From ZC4RG20 sp964553875 (GTDB lineage: Bacteria > Pseudomonadota > Gammaproteobacteria > Steroidobacterales > Rariloculaceae), in NCBI GenBank assembly GCA_964553875.1, contig CAZKNH010000003.1, forward strand, positions 16,457-80,456: a DNA stretch of 64,000 nucleotides, in the 5' to 3' direction. The notes under the pieces were generated by a model. It did not search any database, was not told the DNA's origin, and was given only the letters and a program-made list of their open reading frames with translations. This document shows, piece after piece, positions 36,970 to 48,241 of the stretch. The translations under genes were made by a program, and so were the position numbers. Position 1 is the stretch's first letter, and every line of letters begins with the position of its first letter.

Positions 36970-38311
36970 TGGATCTCAGCGCCGTCCCGGGTTCGAGGCG
37001 GCCCCTCAGGGAGTTCGGCAAAGCCTCGGTGATGCGCACGTCGACGAACGTGCCGACGAGCGCAGGGTCGCCCGCAAAGTTGACCCAGCGGTTGTTCTCG
37101 GTCCGCCCGGCGATTTCTCGGGCGGATTTCTTCGATGCGCGCTCGACGAGCACGCGCTGCACGGTGCCGACCATCGAGCGGCTGATGGCGGCCGCCTGCG
37201 AGTTGATCAGGGCCTGCAACCGTTCGAGGCGGGCTTGCGCGACGTCGCGCGGGACCGGATCCGGCATCGCGGCGGCCGGCGTGCCGGGTCTCGCGCTGAA
37301 AATGAAGCTGAACGACTGATCGAAGCCGACGCGGCGGATCAGCTCGAGCGTCTCCTCGAAATCCTGCTCGGTCTCGCCCGGGAAGCCCACGATGAAGTCC
37401 GACGAGATCGAGATCCCGGGCCGGGCGCGCTTCAGCTTGTCGATTTTCTCCACGTACTCCGCGGCCGTATGTCCCCGCTTCATCAGCGCGAGCACGCGAT
37501 CAGAGCCGCTCTGCACCGGAAGATGCAGAAAGCTTGCCAGCTTGTCCACCTCGGCGTACGCGTCGATCAGCGCATCCGTGAACTCGACCGGGTGCGACGT
37601 CGTGAAGCGGATCCGCTCGATCCCGTCGATCGCCGCGATGTAGTGGATCAGCGTCGCGAGATCGGCCGTGCGGCCGTCGTGCGTCGGGCCGCGATACGCG
37701 TTGACGTTCTGCCCGAGCAGGTTGATCTCCTTGACGCCGAGCTCGGCGAGCCGATAGGCCTCGGCGATCACGTCGTCGAGCGGCCGGCTGATCTCCTCGC
37801 CGCGCGTATACGGCACGACGCAGTACGTGCAGTACTTGCTGCAGCCCTCCATGACCGACAGGAACGCGGTGCACGGCGAGCTCTTGGGCTCCGGAATCCG
37901 GTCGAACTTCTCGATCTCCGGGAAGCTCACGTCGACGACGTGCGGTCGGCCGGCGCGCACCTGCGTGATCATCTCGGGCAGCCGGTGCAGCGTCTGCGGG
38001 CCGAAGACGACGTCCACGAACGGCGCGCGCGCGAGGAGCGCTTCGCCCTCCTGGCTCGCGACGCAGCCGCCGACGCCGATGATCGCGTGCGGGCGGGCGG
38101 CCTTGAGCTGCCGCCATCGGCCGAGCAGCGAGAACACCTTCTCCTGTGCCTTCTCGCGGATCGAGCACGTGTTGAGGAGCAGGATATCCGCGTCGTCCGG
38201 ACGCTCGGCCGGGACGGCGCCGAAATGCTCGGCGAGCACGTCGGCCATCTTGGCCGAGTCGTACTCGTTCATCTGGCACCCGAAGGTTTGAATGAAAAAG
38301 CGTTGCGCCAA
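36962..38311 (-). CDS. miaB: tRNA-2-methylthio-N6-dimethylallyladenosine synthase MiaB
   Basis: A 449-residue radical-SAM methylthiotransferase acting on i6A37 of tRNAs. The N-terminal domain has the first cluster cysteines (FGCQMNEYDS, NTCSIREKA, GGCVA); the radical-SAM cluster is CSKYCTYC; a TRAM domain ends the protein. Length matches E. coli (474) roughly. It starts the miaB-phoH-ybeY-corC-lnt run; a repeat element lies immediately upstream. Confidence 0.96.
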   Translation of the reverse strand: MAQRFFIQTFGCQMNEYDSAKMADVLAEHFGAVPAERPDDADILLLNTCSIREKAQEKVFSLLGRWRQLKAARPHAIIGVGGCVASQEGEALLARAPFVDVVFGPQTLHRLPEMITQVRAGRPHVVDVSFPEIEKFDRIPEPKSSPCTAFLSVMEGCSKYCTYCVVPYTRGEEISRPLDDVIAEAYRLAELGVKEINLLGQNVNAYRGPTHDGRTADLATLIHYIAAIDGIERIRFTTSHPVEFTDALIDAYAEVDKLASFLHLPVQSGSDRVLALMKRGHTAAEYVEKIDKLKRARPGISISSDFIVGFPGETEQDFEETLELIRRVGFDQSFSFIFSARPGTPAAAMPDPVPRDVAQARLERLQALINSQAAAISRSMVGTVQRVLVERASKKSAREIAGRTENNRWVNFAGDPALVGTFVDVRITEALPNSLRGRLEPGTALRSIA

Positions 38312-38392
38312 AGGGCGTCGTCCTTGAATGCGTTGCGTCCGAGAGCGTTAGAGCCTAGCGCGGTGCCGCCGGCAGAAAAAGGTGTTCGGCCA

Positions 38393-38529
38393 GAAATTGG
38401 GGTCAGAGCCCGTTTTTTCCTTCGGAATCCGGGTCACATCGGCCGGCGCCCGAAAGGGCGCTACACCGGGGTTAGCATTTAGTGCCGGCGAAAAACGGGC
38501 TCTAACCCCGATTTTCTGACCCCAATTTC
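38393..38529. repeat. Nested REP-like inverted repeat between miaB and ssb
   Basis: The arm AAATTGGGGTCAGAGCCC plus a T-run (38394-38418) is matched in reverse by 38491-38515 (22 of 24 paired), and the outer half again by TCTGACCCCAATTTC (38515-38529). About 72 bases lie between, containing GCGCCCGAAAGGGCGC, a hairpin of its own. T-runs follow the arms on both strands, so it may terminate transcription between miaB and ssb. Confidence 0.8.
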
Positions 38530-38542
38530 GCCGCTCGTGCCG

Positions 38543-38971
38543 TCAGAACGGGATATCGTCGTCGAAATCCTCGACCGGAGGGCCGGCGGGCGCGGCCGCC
38601 GGCTCCTGGGACCTCGCCGGCGCCCCGGCGCCGGGACGGCTGCCGAGCATCTGCATGTCGTTGGCGATGATCTCCGTCGTCCAGCGGTCGTTACCGTCAC
38701 GATCCTGCCACTTGCGCGTCCGCAGGCGCCCTTCGATGTACACCTGCGAGCCCTTGCGCAGGTACTCGGCAGCGATCTCGGCCAGCCGGCCGAACATCGC
38801 GACGTTGTGCCACTCGGTGCGCTCCTGCTGCTCGCCGGTCTCCCGGTCCTTCCAGGACTCGGAGGTCGCGAGGCGAATGTTCGTGACGGCGCTCCCGCTC
38901 GGCATGTAGCGCGTCTCGGGATCGGCGCCCAAGTGGCCGATCAGAATGACTTTGTTGACGCCTCTGGCCAT
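38543..38971 (-). CDS. ssb: Single-stranded DNA-binding protein
   Basis: A 142-residue SSB. The OB fold is evident (MARGVNKVILIGHLGADPETRY, EWHNVAMFGRLAEIAAEYLRKGSQVYIEGRL), followed by a short Gly/Ala/Pro linker and the acidic tip DFDDDIPF that recruits repair proteins. ATG 38971 has AGGAG eight bases upstream; the longer frame is noise through the repeats. It diverges from uvrA, the usual gammaproteobacterial arrangement. No LexA box was found. Confidence 0.96.
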   Translation of the reverse strand: MARGVNKVILIGHLGADPETRYMPSGSAVTNIRLATSESWKDRETGEQQERTEWHNVAMFGRLAEIAAEYLRKGSQVYIEGRLRTRKWQDRDGNDRWTTEIIANDMQMLGSRPGAGAPARSQEPAAAPAGPPVEDFDDDIPF

Positions 38972-39034
38972 CGAAGCTCCTGCCTGGCAACGGGTGGACG
39001 GTGGATTCGCGGGGCACGGGGCCCGGACGGCCGC

Positions 39035-39040
39035 ATTGTA
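39035..39040 (-). promoter_or_regulatory. ssb: Possible ssb -10 element
   Basis: The minus strand reads TACAAT (5/6 to consensus) about 64 bases before the ssb start. The -35 position holds only AGAACC/GAGAAC, so strength is uncertain. Confidence 0.3.
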
Positions 39041-39121
39041 CGATGTTTTCGGCGAGCGGTTCTCAGCGTCGTTTCCGGCGGGGTCGGGCCGAAATCGGGC
39101 CGCCGCAAGAAGTGCCGCCGA

Positions 39122-39261
39122 GAATCGTGTCAGACACGGTTTTCGGTTTGGCGCGGCCACCGCGGCCCGCGCGGGAGAACAAATCGTGTCAGACACCATC
39201 TTCCGGACGGAGCGCTCGGCCGAGGGTTCTCGACGCGAGGGAAATGGTGTCTGACACGATT
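39122..39261. repeat. Three GTGTCAGACAC repeats in the ssb-uvrA gap
   Basis: Three copies of the palindromic core GTGTCAGACAC occur at 39126-39136, 39186-39196 and (inverted) 39247-39257. The second and third form a perfect inverted pair of 18 bases (AATCGTGTCAGACACCAT, 39182-39199 against 39244-39261). The 409-base gap otherwise holds the two divergent promoters and no gene. Confidence 0.8.
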
Positions 39262-39319
39262 CTTCTCGATGCAACTTCCGACCGTTCGCCCCGTCGAACC
39301 ACGCGCCCCCTCCGACGTT

Positions 39320-39349
39320 TTGCGCCGCCGTTTTGCGGCGTCGTATAGT
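39320..39349 (+). promoter_or_regulatory. uvrA: uvrA promoter
   Basis: TTGCGC (39320-39325), an 18-base spacer and TATAGT (39344-39349) form a reasonable sigma-70 promoter, placing the transcript start about 24 bases before uvrA. The spacer contains a GCCGC/GCGGC palindrome. No LexA-type operator is visible. Confidence 0.55.
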
Positions 39350-39380
39350 TTTCGATTCGCCGAAAAGGCGCCAACCACAC

Positions 39381-42284
<2,904 letters not shown>

Positions 42285-42310
42285 CGAAAAAAGCACTCGG
42301 AGGGGAAGTC

Positions 42311-43090
42311 ATGGCAAAGAACGCGTGGCAGGGACTCGCGCTGTCGATGCTTTGGCTGGCGCTGCCGTTCGCGGCGAACGCACAGGGCGCCGCGGCGGTG
42401 CTCGGGCCTACGGCGGACGCGCTCAAGATCGCCGACGTCACGACGGTGAGGGTCGTCGCGGCGGGCTCGGGTTACGAGAAGGGGAACCCGCAGCCGATCG
42501 TACCGGACCGGGAGGCCCTCGCCGCGGCGGGCCGCGCAACCGCCGATCCCTCTTCGCCGATGTACGTGCCGCCGCCGGCCGACAGGCGCCGCAGCTACTA
42601 CCGGATCGTGAGCCACGTGGAGGAGATCGACCTCGCCGCCGAGTCGCTCGAGATCGAGGAGGTCCGCGCCGAATCGTCGGCGCCGAACGCGGCGCGCACA
42701 CCCGCGAGCACGACGACGGTCGACGCGAGCGCCGACTGGTCGGAGCGTCACCGCTACTGGCTCACGCCGCACGGGTTCGTCAGAGGCGCCCTCGCGCGTA
42801 ACGCATCGGTCGGCACGGAGACGGTGGCCGGCACCGAATATCGCGTCGTCAGCTTCACCGTCGACGGCCACGAGGTGCGCGGCTACGTCGACCCGGAGGA
42901 CAAGCTCGTCCGCGTCAGGACGACCGTTGCGAGCGAAGACGGCGAGGCGACCGACGTGATCGAAAGCTTCTTCGACTGGAAGGATCAGGGCGGACTCGCG
43001 TTCCCGTCGATCCTGATCCGCAAGGAGAATGACGAGCTCGCCGAGGTGCTCGTCGTGCAGTCCGTCGACACCGGGACGACGGCCGGCTGA
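42311..43090 (+). CDS. Exported protein, unknown function
   Basis: A 259-residue protein with a clear signal peptide (MAKNAWQGLALSMLWLALPFAANAQ). The rest is beta-rich, with YYRIVSHVEEIDLAAESLEIEEVRAE and the C-terminal HGFVRGALARNASVGTETVAG...EVRGYVDPEDKLVRVRTTV...ESFFDWKDQGGLAFPSILIRKEN. This tail reminds me of N-terminal domains of some periplasmic metallo-hydrolases, but no such catalytic domain is present. It starts 26 bases after uvrA with GGAGGGG upstream, so it may be cotranscribed. Function unknown. Confidence 0.7.
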   Translation: MAKNAWQGLALSMLWLALPFAANAQGAAAVLGPTADALKIADVTTVRVVAAGSGYEKGNPQPIVPDREALAAAGRATADPSSPMYVPPPADRRRSYYRIVSHVEEIDLAAESLEIEEVRAESSAPNAARTPASTTTVDASADWSERHRYWLTPHGFVRGALARNASVGTETVAGTEYRVVSFTVDGHEVRGYVDPEDKLVRVRTTVASEDGEATDVIESFFDWKDQGGLAFPSILIRKENDELAEVLVVQSVDTGTTAG

Positions 43091-43097
43091 GCTCGCC

Positions 43098-43131
43098 CGG
43101 TCGGAGCGGCGGCCGAGCCGCGCTCCGACCG
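43098..43131. terminator. Bidirectional terminator-like hairpin
   Basis: CGGTCGGAGCG (43098-43108) and CGCTCCGACCG (43121-43131) form a perfect 11-bp stem, with GGC/GCC able to extend inside the loop. It sits between the convergent unknown gene and trpS. Neither side has a strong T-tract. Confidence 0.55.
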
Positions 43132-43139
43132 GAGCGCCG

Positions 43140-44162
43140 TCACGGCGCGATGCGAACCCCGCTCAACGGACGGATCCCGACCCGATGGCGGATCTCGTCC
43201 AGGAACGGCCGGCTGACCTCACGCGCCTTCTCCGCACCCTCGCGCAGGATCCGCTCGACGTGCTCGGGCGATGCGATCAGCCGCTCGTACTCGGCGCGGG
43301 CGTCGGCGAGGTGCCCGTCGATGTACTCGAACAGGATCTGCTTCATCTCGCCCCAGCCGATCCCTTCGGCGTAGCGCTGCCGGATCGCGGCCGTCTCCGC
43401 AGGCGTCGCGAACGCGCGGTAGATCGCGAAGAGGGAGCTCTCGTCCGGGTTCTTCGGCTCGCCCGGCGCCTGCGAGTTGGTCTTGATCCGCATGATGAGC
43501 TTCCGTAGCTGCTCGCGCGGCGCGAAGAGCGGGATCGTGTTGCCATAGCTCTTCGACATCTTGCGGCCGTCGAGGCCCGGCAGGATCGCCGTATGCTCCG
43601 CGACGACGGCCTCGGGGAGCACGAACGTCTCCCCGTAGTGATGGTTGAAGCGGCCCGCGATGTCCCGCGCCATCTCGACGTGCTGAATCTGATCGCTGCC
43701 GACCGGCACCTTGTTCGTCTTGAACATCAGGATGTCCGCGGCCATCAGGATCGGATAGCAGAAGAGCCCCATCGTGACGCCCTTGTCGGGATCACGGTCC
43801 CCGCTCGCCTCGTTCTCGGCCACGGCCGCCTTGTACGCGTGGGCGCGGTTCATCAGGCCCTTCGCCGTCAGGCACGTCAGGATCCAGTTGAGCTCGAGGA
43901 TCTCCGGAATGTCGGACTGCCGGTAGAACACGACCTTGTCCGGGTTCAGGCCGCACGCGAGCCAGGCCGCCGCAATCTCGAGCGTCGACGGTGCGACCCG
44001 CTCGGGATCCCTGCCTTTGACGAGCGAGTGGTAATCGGCAAGGAACAGGAACGAGCGCGTGTTCGGGTTCTCGCTCGCCGCGATCGCCGGCCGAATCGCG
44101 CCGACGTAATTACCGATATGCGGGGCGCCGGTCGTCGTGATGCCCGTCAGTACCGTTTCCAT
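43140..44162 (-). CDS. trpS: Tryptophanyl-tRNA synthetase
   Basis: A 340-residue class I synthetase charging tRNA-Trp. It shows the HIGH-type PHIGNYVGAIRP, the VPVGSDQIQHVEMARDIAGRFN block and KMSKS in DGRKMSKSYGN. Length and motifs are standard. ATG 44162 (METVLTGITTTG) is the family start; a longer frame upstream is noise. A divergent 242-base region separates it from pepQ. Confidence 0.95.
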   Translation of the reverse strand: METVLTGITTTGAPHIGNYVGAIRPAIAASENPNTRSFLFLADYHSLVKGRDPERVAPSTLEIAAAWLACGLNPDKVVFYRQSDIPEILELNWILTCLTAKGLMNRAHAYKAAVAENEASGDRDPDKGVTMGLFCYPILMAADILMFKTNKVPVGSDQIQHVEMARDIAGRFNHHYGETFVLPEAVVAEHTAILPGLDGRKMSKSYGNTIPLFAPREQLRKLIMRIKTNSQAPGEPKNPDESSLFAIYRAFATPAETAAIRQRYAEGIGWGEMKQILFEYIDGHLADARAEYERLIASPEHVERILREGAEKAREVSRPFLDEIRHRVGIRPLSGVRIAP

Positions 44163-44404
44163 CCTCGAGATCCTCTTCGTCTCCGCCGGCCGAACGGGTT
44201 GCAAACGCCGACTGCGTAAAGGGCCGGCCGGGGTCGCTGCCGCCGGGCGCCGTGAGACCCGCCGACGCACCGCAGAACGACGGCGGCCCGTGCCCGCGGC
44301 CGCGGGACCGGCATAGTGACGAGCACGCGCGGCGAAGGCAAGCCGCGCCACCGCCGCGGCAGCGGGCGCTATCATGTGTATTCCCCCTCGAGGAGCGCGG
44401 CCCG
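44163..44404. promoter_or_regulatory. trpS-pepQ divergent intergenic region
   Basis: A GC-rich 242-base gap without a gene. A possible pepQ -10 (TATCAT, 44370-44375) lies 29 bases before the pepQ start, without a clear -35. Several GC palindromes occur (for example CCGCGGCCGCGG). Nothing else was recognised. Confidence 0.3.
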
Positions 44405-45739
44405 ATGCCCATCGCGACGGACGACGACCTGCGATTGCCGTATAGGGACCACCTCGACACGTGGTCGCGGCGCGTCGAGCAGGCACTCGGCGCCGCCGGG
44501 CTCGACGCGCTCTGCGTGTTCGCGGGCCCCGAGCGCTTCCCCGCGCGCGACGACGTGCCGTACCCGTTCCGGATCGAGCCGTACTTCAAGGCGTTCGTGC
44601 CGCTCGTCGACGCCGCGGGCTCGGTCCTCGCGCTCGCGCCCGGGCAGCGTCCGCGGCTGATCTACCTTCAGCCCGACGACTACTGGTACGCGCCGCCGAA
44701 GGACCCGGAAGGCTTCTGGACCGACTTCGTCGACGTGCGGATCGCGCGCGACGCCGCCCAGGTCCTCCAAATCCTTCGCGACCTGCCGCGGCGCACCGGC
44801 GCGATCGGCGAGCCGGGCGCGGCCGCGGATCGCTTCGCGTCGGTCGACGATCCGGCCGTGCTCCGCGCGCTCGATTTCCATCGCGCGTACAAGACGCCGT
44901 ACGAGGTGACGTGCCTCGAGCGCGCGTCCGCGCTCGCGGTCAGGGGGCATCGCGCGGCGGCAGAGGCGTTCGCCGCGGACACGTCCGAGTTCGACCTGCA
45001 CCAGCGCTACTGCGACGCCGCCGGGCAGCGCGAGAGCGAGCTGCCGTACAACGCGATCGTGGCGGTCGATCGGCACGCGGCCGTGCTGCACTACCAGCGC
45101 CTCGATCGCACGCCGCCCGAGCGCGGCGCAACGTTGCTGATCGACGCAGGCGCGTCGTTCCTGGGCTACGGCTCCGATATCACTCGGACGACGGTCCGGC
45201 ATGCCGCAGAGTTCGCCGCGCTCCGCGACTCGATCGACGCGATGCAGCAGACGCTGTGCCGGGAGCTCCGAGCCGGAGTCGACTTCGTCGCGCTCAACGA
45301 GCGGGCGCACGAGCTCCTCGCGGGCGTGCTCGTCGACCACGGCATCGTGCGCTGCAGCGCCGCCGAGGCGCTCGAGCACGGCGTCACGCGGACGTTCCTG
45401 CCCCACGGCCTCGGCCACCTCGTCGGCCTCCAGGTGCACGATGCCGGCGGCCGGCAGGTCTCGCCGGACGGCGAGGAGCGTCCGCCGCCCGGCGAGCATC
45501 CGTACTTGAGGCTCACGCGCACCGTCGAGCCCGGCTTCGTCGTCACGATCGAGCCCGGCGTCTACTTTATTCCGGCGCTTTTGCGCACAATGGCGGCGCC
45601 GAACCGGGCGCGCGTCGACTGGGACGCGGTCGAGCGGCTCCTGCCCTACGGCGGGATCCGCATCGAGGACGACGTGCTCGTCGAGCCCGACGGAATCAGG
45701 AATCTGACGCGCGAGGCGTTCGCGGCCGCCGAGCCGTGA
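44405..45739 (+). CDS. pepQ: Xaa-Pro dipeptidase PepQ
   Basis: A 444-residue M24B peptidase splitting X-Pro dipeptides. The pita-bread metal ligands are visible: LIDAGASFLGYGSDITRTT (two Asp), PHGLGHLVGLQVHD (His), VTIEPGVYFIP (Glu) and GIRIEDDVLV (Glu). Length equals E. coli PepQ (443). ATG 44405 follows GAGGAG; longer upstream frames are not supported by homology. It is followed by a REP-like element that may end its transcript. Confidence 0.94.
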   Translation: MPIATDDDLRLPYRDHLDTWSRRVEQALGAAGLDALCVFAGPERFPARDDVPYPFRIEPYFKAFVPLVDAAGSVLALAPGQRPRLIYLQPDDYWYAPPKDPEGFWTDFVDVRIARDAAQVLQILRDLPRRTGAIGEPGAAADRFASVDDPAVLRALDFHRAYKTPYEVTCLERASALAVRGHRAAAEAFAADTSEFDLHQRYCDAAGQRESELPYNAIVAVDRHAAVLHYQRLDRTPPERGATLLIDAGASFLGYGSDITRTTVRHAAEFAALRDSIDAMQQTLCRELRAGVDFVALNERAHELLAGVLVDHGIVRCSAAEALEHGVTRTFLPHGLGHLVGLQVHDAGGRQVSPDGEERPPPGEHPYLRLTRTVEPGFVVTIEPGVYFIPALLRTMAAPNRARVDWDAVERLLPYGGIRIEDDVLVEPDGIRNLTREAFAAAEP

Positions 45740-45743
45740 GAAG

Positions 45744-45823
45744 AAAAATCGGGTCAGACACCATTTTTCCCGCGACGGCGTCGAATACCCTCGGGCACGG
45801 TCATCGGAAAAATGGTGTCTGAC
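45744..45823. repeat. Hybrid REP-like inverted pair after pepQ
   Basis: GTCAGACACCATTTTTCC at 45753-45770 is matched exactly in reverse at 45806-45823. The left copy reads AAATCGGGTCAGACACC: its left half belongs to the GGGTCAGAGCCC type and its right half to the GTGTCAGACAC type. The right copy is a pure GTGTC type. It lies in the 122-base gap after pepQ. Confidence 0.8.
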
Positions 45824-45861
45824 ACAATTGTTTCCGCGCGAATACGAGAAGGGATCACGGA

Positions 45862-46452
45862 ATGTCGCATCGAACGAGGGATCTGCCGCCGCTCACGGGC
45901 ATCAGCCACACGATCCGGGAGCTGCGCTACCACGAGATCGCACGCCAGGCGCTCGGCATCGTCCTGATCCTCGTGTTCGCGCTCGCGGCCGAGCCGACGA
46001 CGTGGTCGGCCGCGGTCGGCTTGAGCCTGGCGGTCGTCGGCACCGCGGTCCGACTCTACGCGAGCGGCTTCATCGTGAAGAACCACGAGCTCGCGCGGCA
46101 CGGGCCGTACGCGCTCGTCCGCCATCCGCTCTACACCGGCAATATCCTCGTGCTCGCCGGGTTCGCGATCGCGAGCTGGCAATGGTGGGCGCCGCTCGTC
46201 GCGCTCGCGTTCTTCTGGTTCTACTATCCGACGGCGATCGAGTACGAGGACCGGAAGCTCAAGCGGATCTTCGGCGCGGAGTGGGAGGAGTGGGCGCGCG
46301 TGACGCCCGCGCTCGTGCCGACGTTCAAGAACGTGAGCCGGATGTCCGGGGGCGAGTGGTCGCTGCAGAAAAGCTTCGGCAAGAACGGCGAAGCGGCCAT
46401 CGCCGTGTACATCCTGATTTGCATGTATCTCGCCGCACGCCCCGTGCTGTGA
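45862..46452 (+). CDS. Isoprenylcysteine/phospholipid-type membrane methyltransferase
   Basis: A 196-residue integral membrane protein with about four to five spans. RHGPYALVRHPLYTGNILVLAGFAI and the EYEDRKLKRIFGAEWEEWARVTPALVP tail are typical of the ICMT/PEMT-like methyltransferase superfamily, which uses SAM at the membrane. The actual methyl acceptor is unknown. Its stop overlaps the next gene's GTG (GTGA), linking it to a kinase-like protein. Confidence 0.78.
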   Translation: MSHRTRDLPPLTGISHTIRELRYHEIARQALGIVLILVFALAAEPTTWSAAVGLSLAVVGTAVRLYASGFIVKNHELARHGPYALVRHPLYTGNILVLAGFAIASWQWWAPLVALAFFWFYYPTAIEYEDRKLKRIFGAEWEEWARVTPALVPTFKNVSRMSGGEWSLQKSFGKNGEAAIAVYILICMYLAARPVL

Positions 46453-47213
46453 CGGGGCCCGAAAGCGGCAGCCGCCCGACAGGGGCCCCACTCGCCGCGC
46501 CGGACACAGCGCAAGGCGCGGAGCTCGAAGCGTTCGTCGAGCAGGCGCTCGCGCGCGGCACGGGCCGTCTCCTCGGCCGCGGCTATCAGGCGAGCGTCTA
46601 CCTGCTCGAAGCCCCGATCGGCCGCGTCGTCGTGAAGAAGGCGCACGAGTCGCCGCTCGTTCGCCGTATTGCGCTCGGCGCTTTGCGGCGCGAGGCCGCC
46701 GTGTACGAGCGGCTGCGCGGCGTGCCGGGCGTGCCGCGATCGTACGGGCTGGTTGGCGGTCACCTCGTGCTCGAGCACATCGACGGACCGTCGCTGCGCC
46801 GGCACGACAAGCAGCTCGAGGACCGCGAACGCTTCTTCGCGCGGCTCCTCGAAACGCTCGACGCGATGCACGCGGCCGGCGTCGCGCATGGCGACCTGAA
46901 GCGCAAGGACAACGTGCTCGTCGGCCCCGGTGAGCGGCCGTATGTGATCGACTTCGGCATCGCGTGGTGCGTCGGCCCGGACTCGCCGCGCTGGCGCCGG
47001 CGCGTGTTCGACGTGCTGTGCCAGATGGACTACAACTCGTGGCTGAAGCTCAAGTATCGGCGCCGGTTCGAGGACGCGGAGAACGTTTCCCCCGAGGACG
47101 CGGCACGCTATCGGCCGCTGCTGCTCGAGCGCGCGGCGAGGGCCGTGCGTATCCCGTGGCAGAAAATCACGCTGCGGCGGCTCCGCAAGCGCCGCAGAGC
47201 GCGCCGCGCGTGA
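46449..47213 (+). CDS. RIO/Kdo-kinase-like protein kinase-fold enzyme
   Basis: A 254-residue cytoplasmic kinase-fold protein. VVVKKA supplies the ATP-binding Lys, HGDLKRKDNVLV the catalytic Asp and VIDFGIAWC the metal-binding DFG. The compact, Arg-rich sequence resembles RIO and LPS (Kdo/InaA-type) kinases more than typical Ser/Thr kinases. GTG 46449 overlaps the methyltransferase stop. The pairing suggests modification of an envelope lipid or sugar (inference). Confidence 0.75.
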   Translation: MTGPESGSRPTGAPLAAPDTAQGAELEAFVEQALARGTGRLLGRGYQASVYLLEAPIGRVVVKKAHESPLVRRIALGALRREAAVYERLRGVPGVPRSYGLVGGHLVLEHIDGPSLRRHDKQLEDRERFFARLLETLDAMHAAGVAHGDLKRKDNVLVGPGERPYVIDFGIAWCVGPDSPRWRRRVFDVLCQMDYNSWLKLKYRRRFEDAENVSPEDAARYRPLLLERAARAVRIPWQKITLRRLRKRRRARRA

Positions 47214-47232
47214 GCACTCGAACGCGAAGACA

Positions 47233-47913
47233 ATGAACGTATTGCTCGATCTCGACGGGACGTTGACGAACCCCGAGCAGGGGATCGTCGCGTGCATCCG
47301 GCATGCGCTCGACGTTCTCGAGCGAACGGTGTCGGCGGACGTCGACCTCACACGCTACATCGGGCCTCCGCTCGCCGATGCGTTCCGCGAAATTCTCGCG
47401 ACGAACGATCGCGCGGAGATCGAAGCGGCCGTCGCGGCCTACCGCGCACGGTTCGGAACGATCGGGCTCTTCGAGAACGAGCTCTACGCAGGCATTCCGG
47501 AAGCCCTCGAGGCGCTGACCGCTCGCAACGCGCGCCTCTTCCTCGCGACGTCGAAGCCGCGCGTGTACGCCGTGCGGATCGTCGAGCATTTCGGGCTCGC
47601 AAAGTTCTTTACCGGCCTTTATGGCAGCGAGCTCGACGGGACACGCACGGACAAGGGGGAGCTGATCGCGCACATCCTCGCCACCGAGCGCCTCGAGCCA
47701 GCGGACACCGTGATGATCGGCGATCGAAAACACGACGTGATCGGCGCGCTCCGGAACCGCGTTCGCCCGCTCGGGGCGCTGTGGGGATTCGGCACGCTCG
47801 AGGAGCTGCGAGCCGCGGGCGCGGCGGGCTTTCTCGAGAAGCCGACGGACCTCGGCCGGATCGGGCTCGACACGGAATCGGCCGCAGACGTCACACGGAC
47901 GCGTGACGCGTGA
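47233..47913 (+). CDS. HAD-superfamily phosphatase (Gph/PpaX-like)
   Basis: A 226-residue haloacid-dehalogenase hydrolase. Motif I is LLDLDGTLTNPEQGI, motif II LFLATSKP, motif III around RTDKGELI, and motif IV VMIGDRKHDVIGA. It resembles phosphoglycolate phosphatase and related small-molecule phosphatases; the substrate is unknown. It begins 19 bases after the kinase-like gene and is probably cotranscribed. Confidence 0.85.
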   Translation: MNVLLDLDGTLTNPEQGIVACIRHALDVLERTVSADVDLTRYIGPPLADAFREILATNDRAEIEAAVAAYRARFGTIGLFENELYAGIPEALEALTARNARLFLATSKPRVYAVRIVEHFGLAKFFTGLYGSELDGTRTDKGELIAHILATERLEPADTVMIGDRKHDVIGALRNRVRPLGALWGFGTLEELRAAGAAGFLEKPTDLGRIGLDTESAADVTRTRDA

Positions 47914-47949
47914 ATCCGGCGTGAGGCCGGCACGGATCGGGGCAGCTCA

Positions 47950-48204
47950 ATGATCAAGACGCCGTCTCACGAAACCTGCCCTTTCTGCGAGTACCTCTCG
48001 GGCGCCGCCCGCTGCGTATTCGTGACGCGCGGCCCGCTCCTGTCGTCATTCCTGAACCGCACGCAGTTCGAGCGCGGCGCGTTGCTGCTCGTGCCGCGCT
48101 ACGAGACGAGCGTGCCGTGGCAGCGTTTTCACTCGAGCGACTTCCCGCATACGCCGATCGACGAGCTCGAGGCGCTCGCGGTCCGGATTCGAAGCGCGTT
48201 GTGA
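47950..48204 (+). CDS. Truncated HIT-like protein
   Basis: An 84-residue protein starting CPFCEYLSG...FLNRTQFERGALLLVPRYETSVPW, the usual beginning of HIT-family nucleotide hydrolases (CPFC zinc pair and GHLLVVPxxH-like strand). It stops at residue 84, before the His-x-His-x-His active-site region, and no matching remainder follows downstream. It may be a decayed HIT gene or a shortened non-catalytic version. Confidence 0.5.
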   Translation: MIKTPSHETCPFCEYLSGAARCVFVTRGPLLSSFLNRTQFERGALLLVPRYETSVPWQRFHSSDFPHTPIDELEALAVRIRSAL

Positions 48205-48241
48205 GCACGTCGGGGCGACAGGAACGGGATTCGGCAACACG

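Noticed and set aside
38972..39380. LexA (SOS) operator between ssb and uvrA
   Set aside because: No CTGT-N8-ACAG-type site was found; the palindromes present have a different core.
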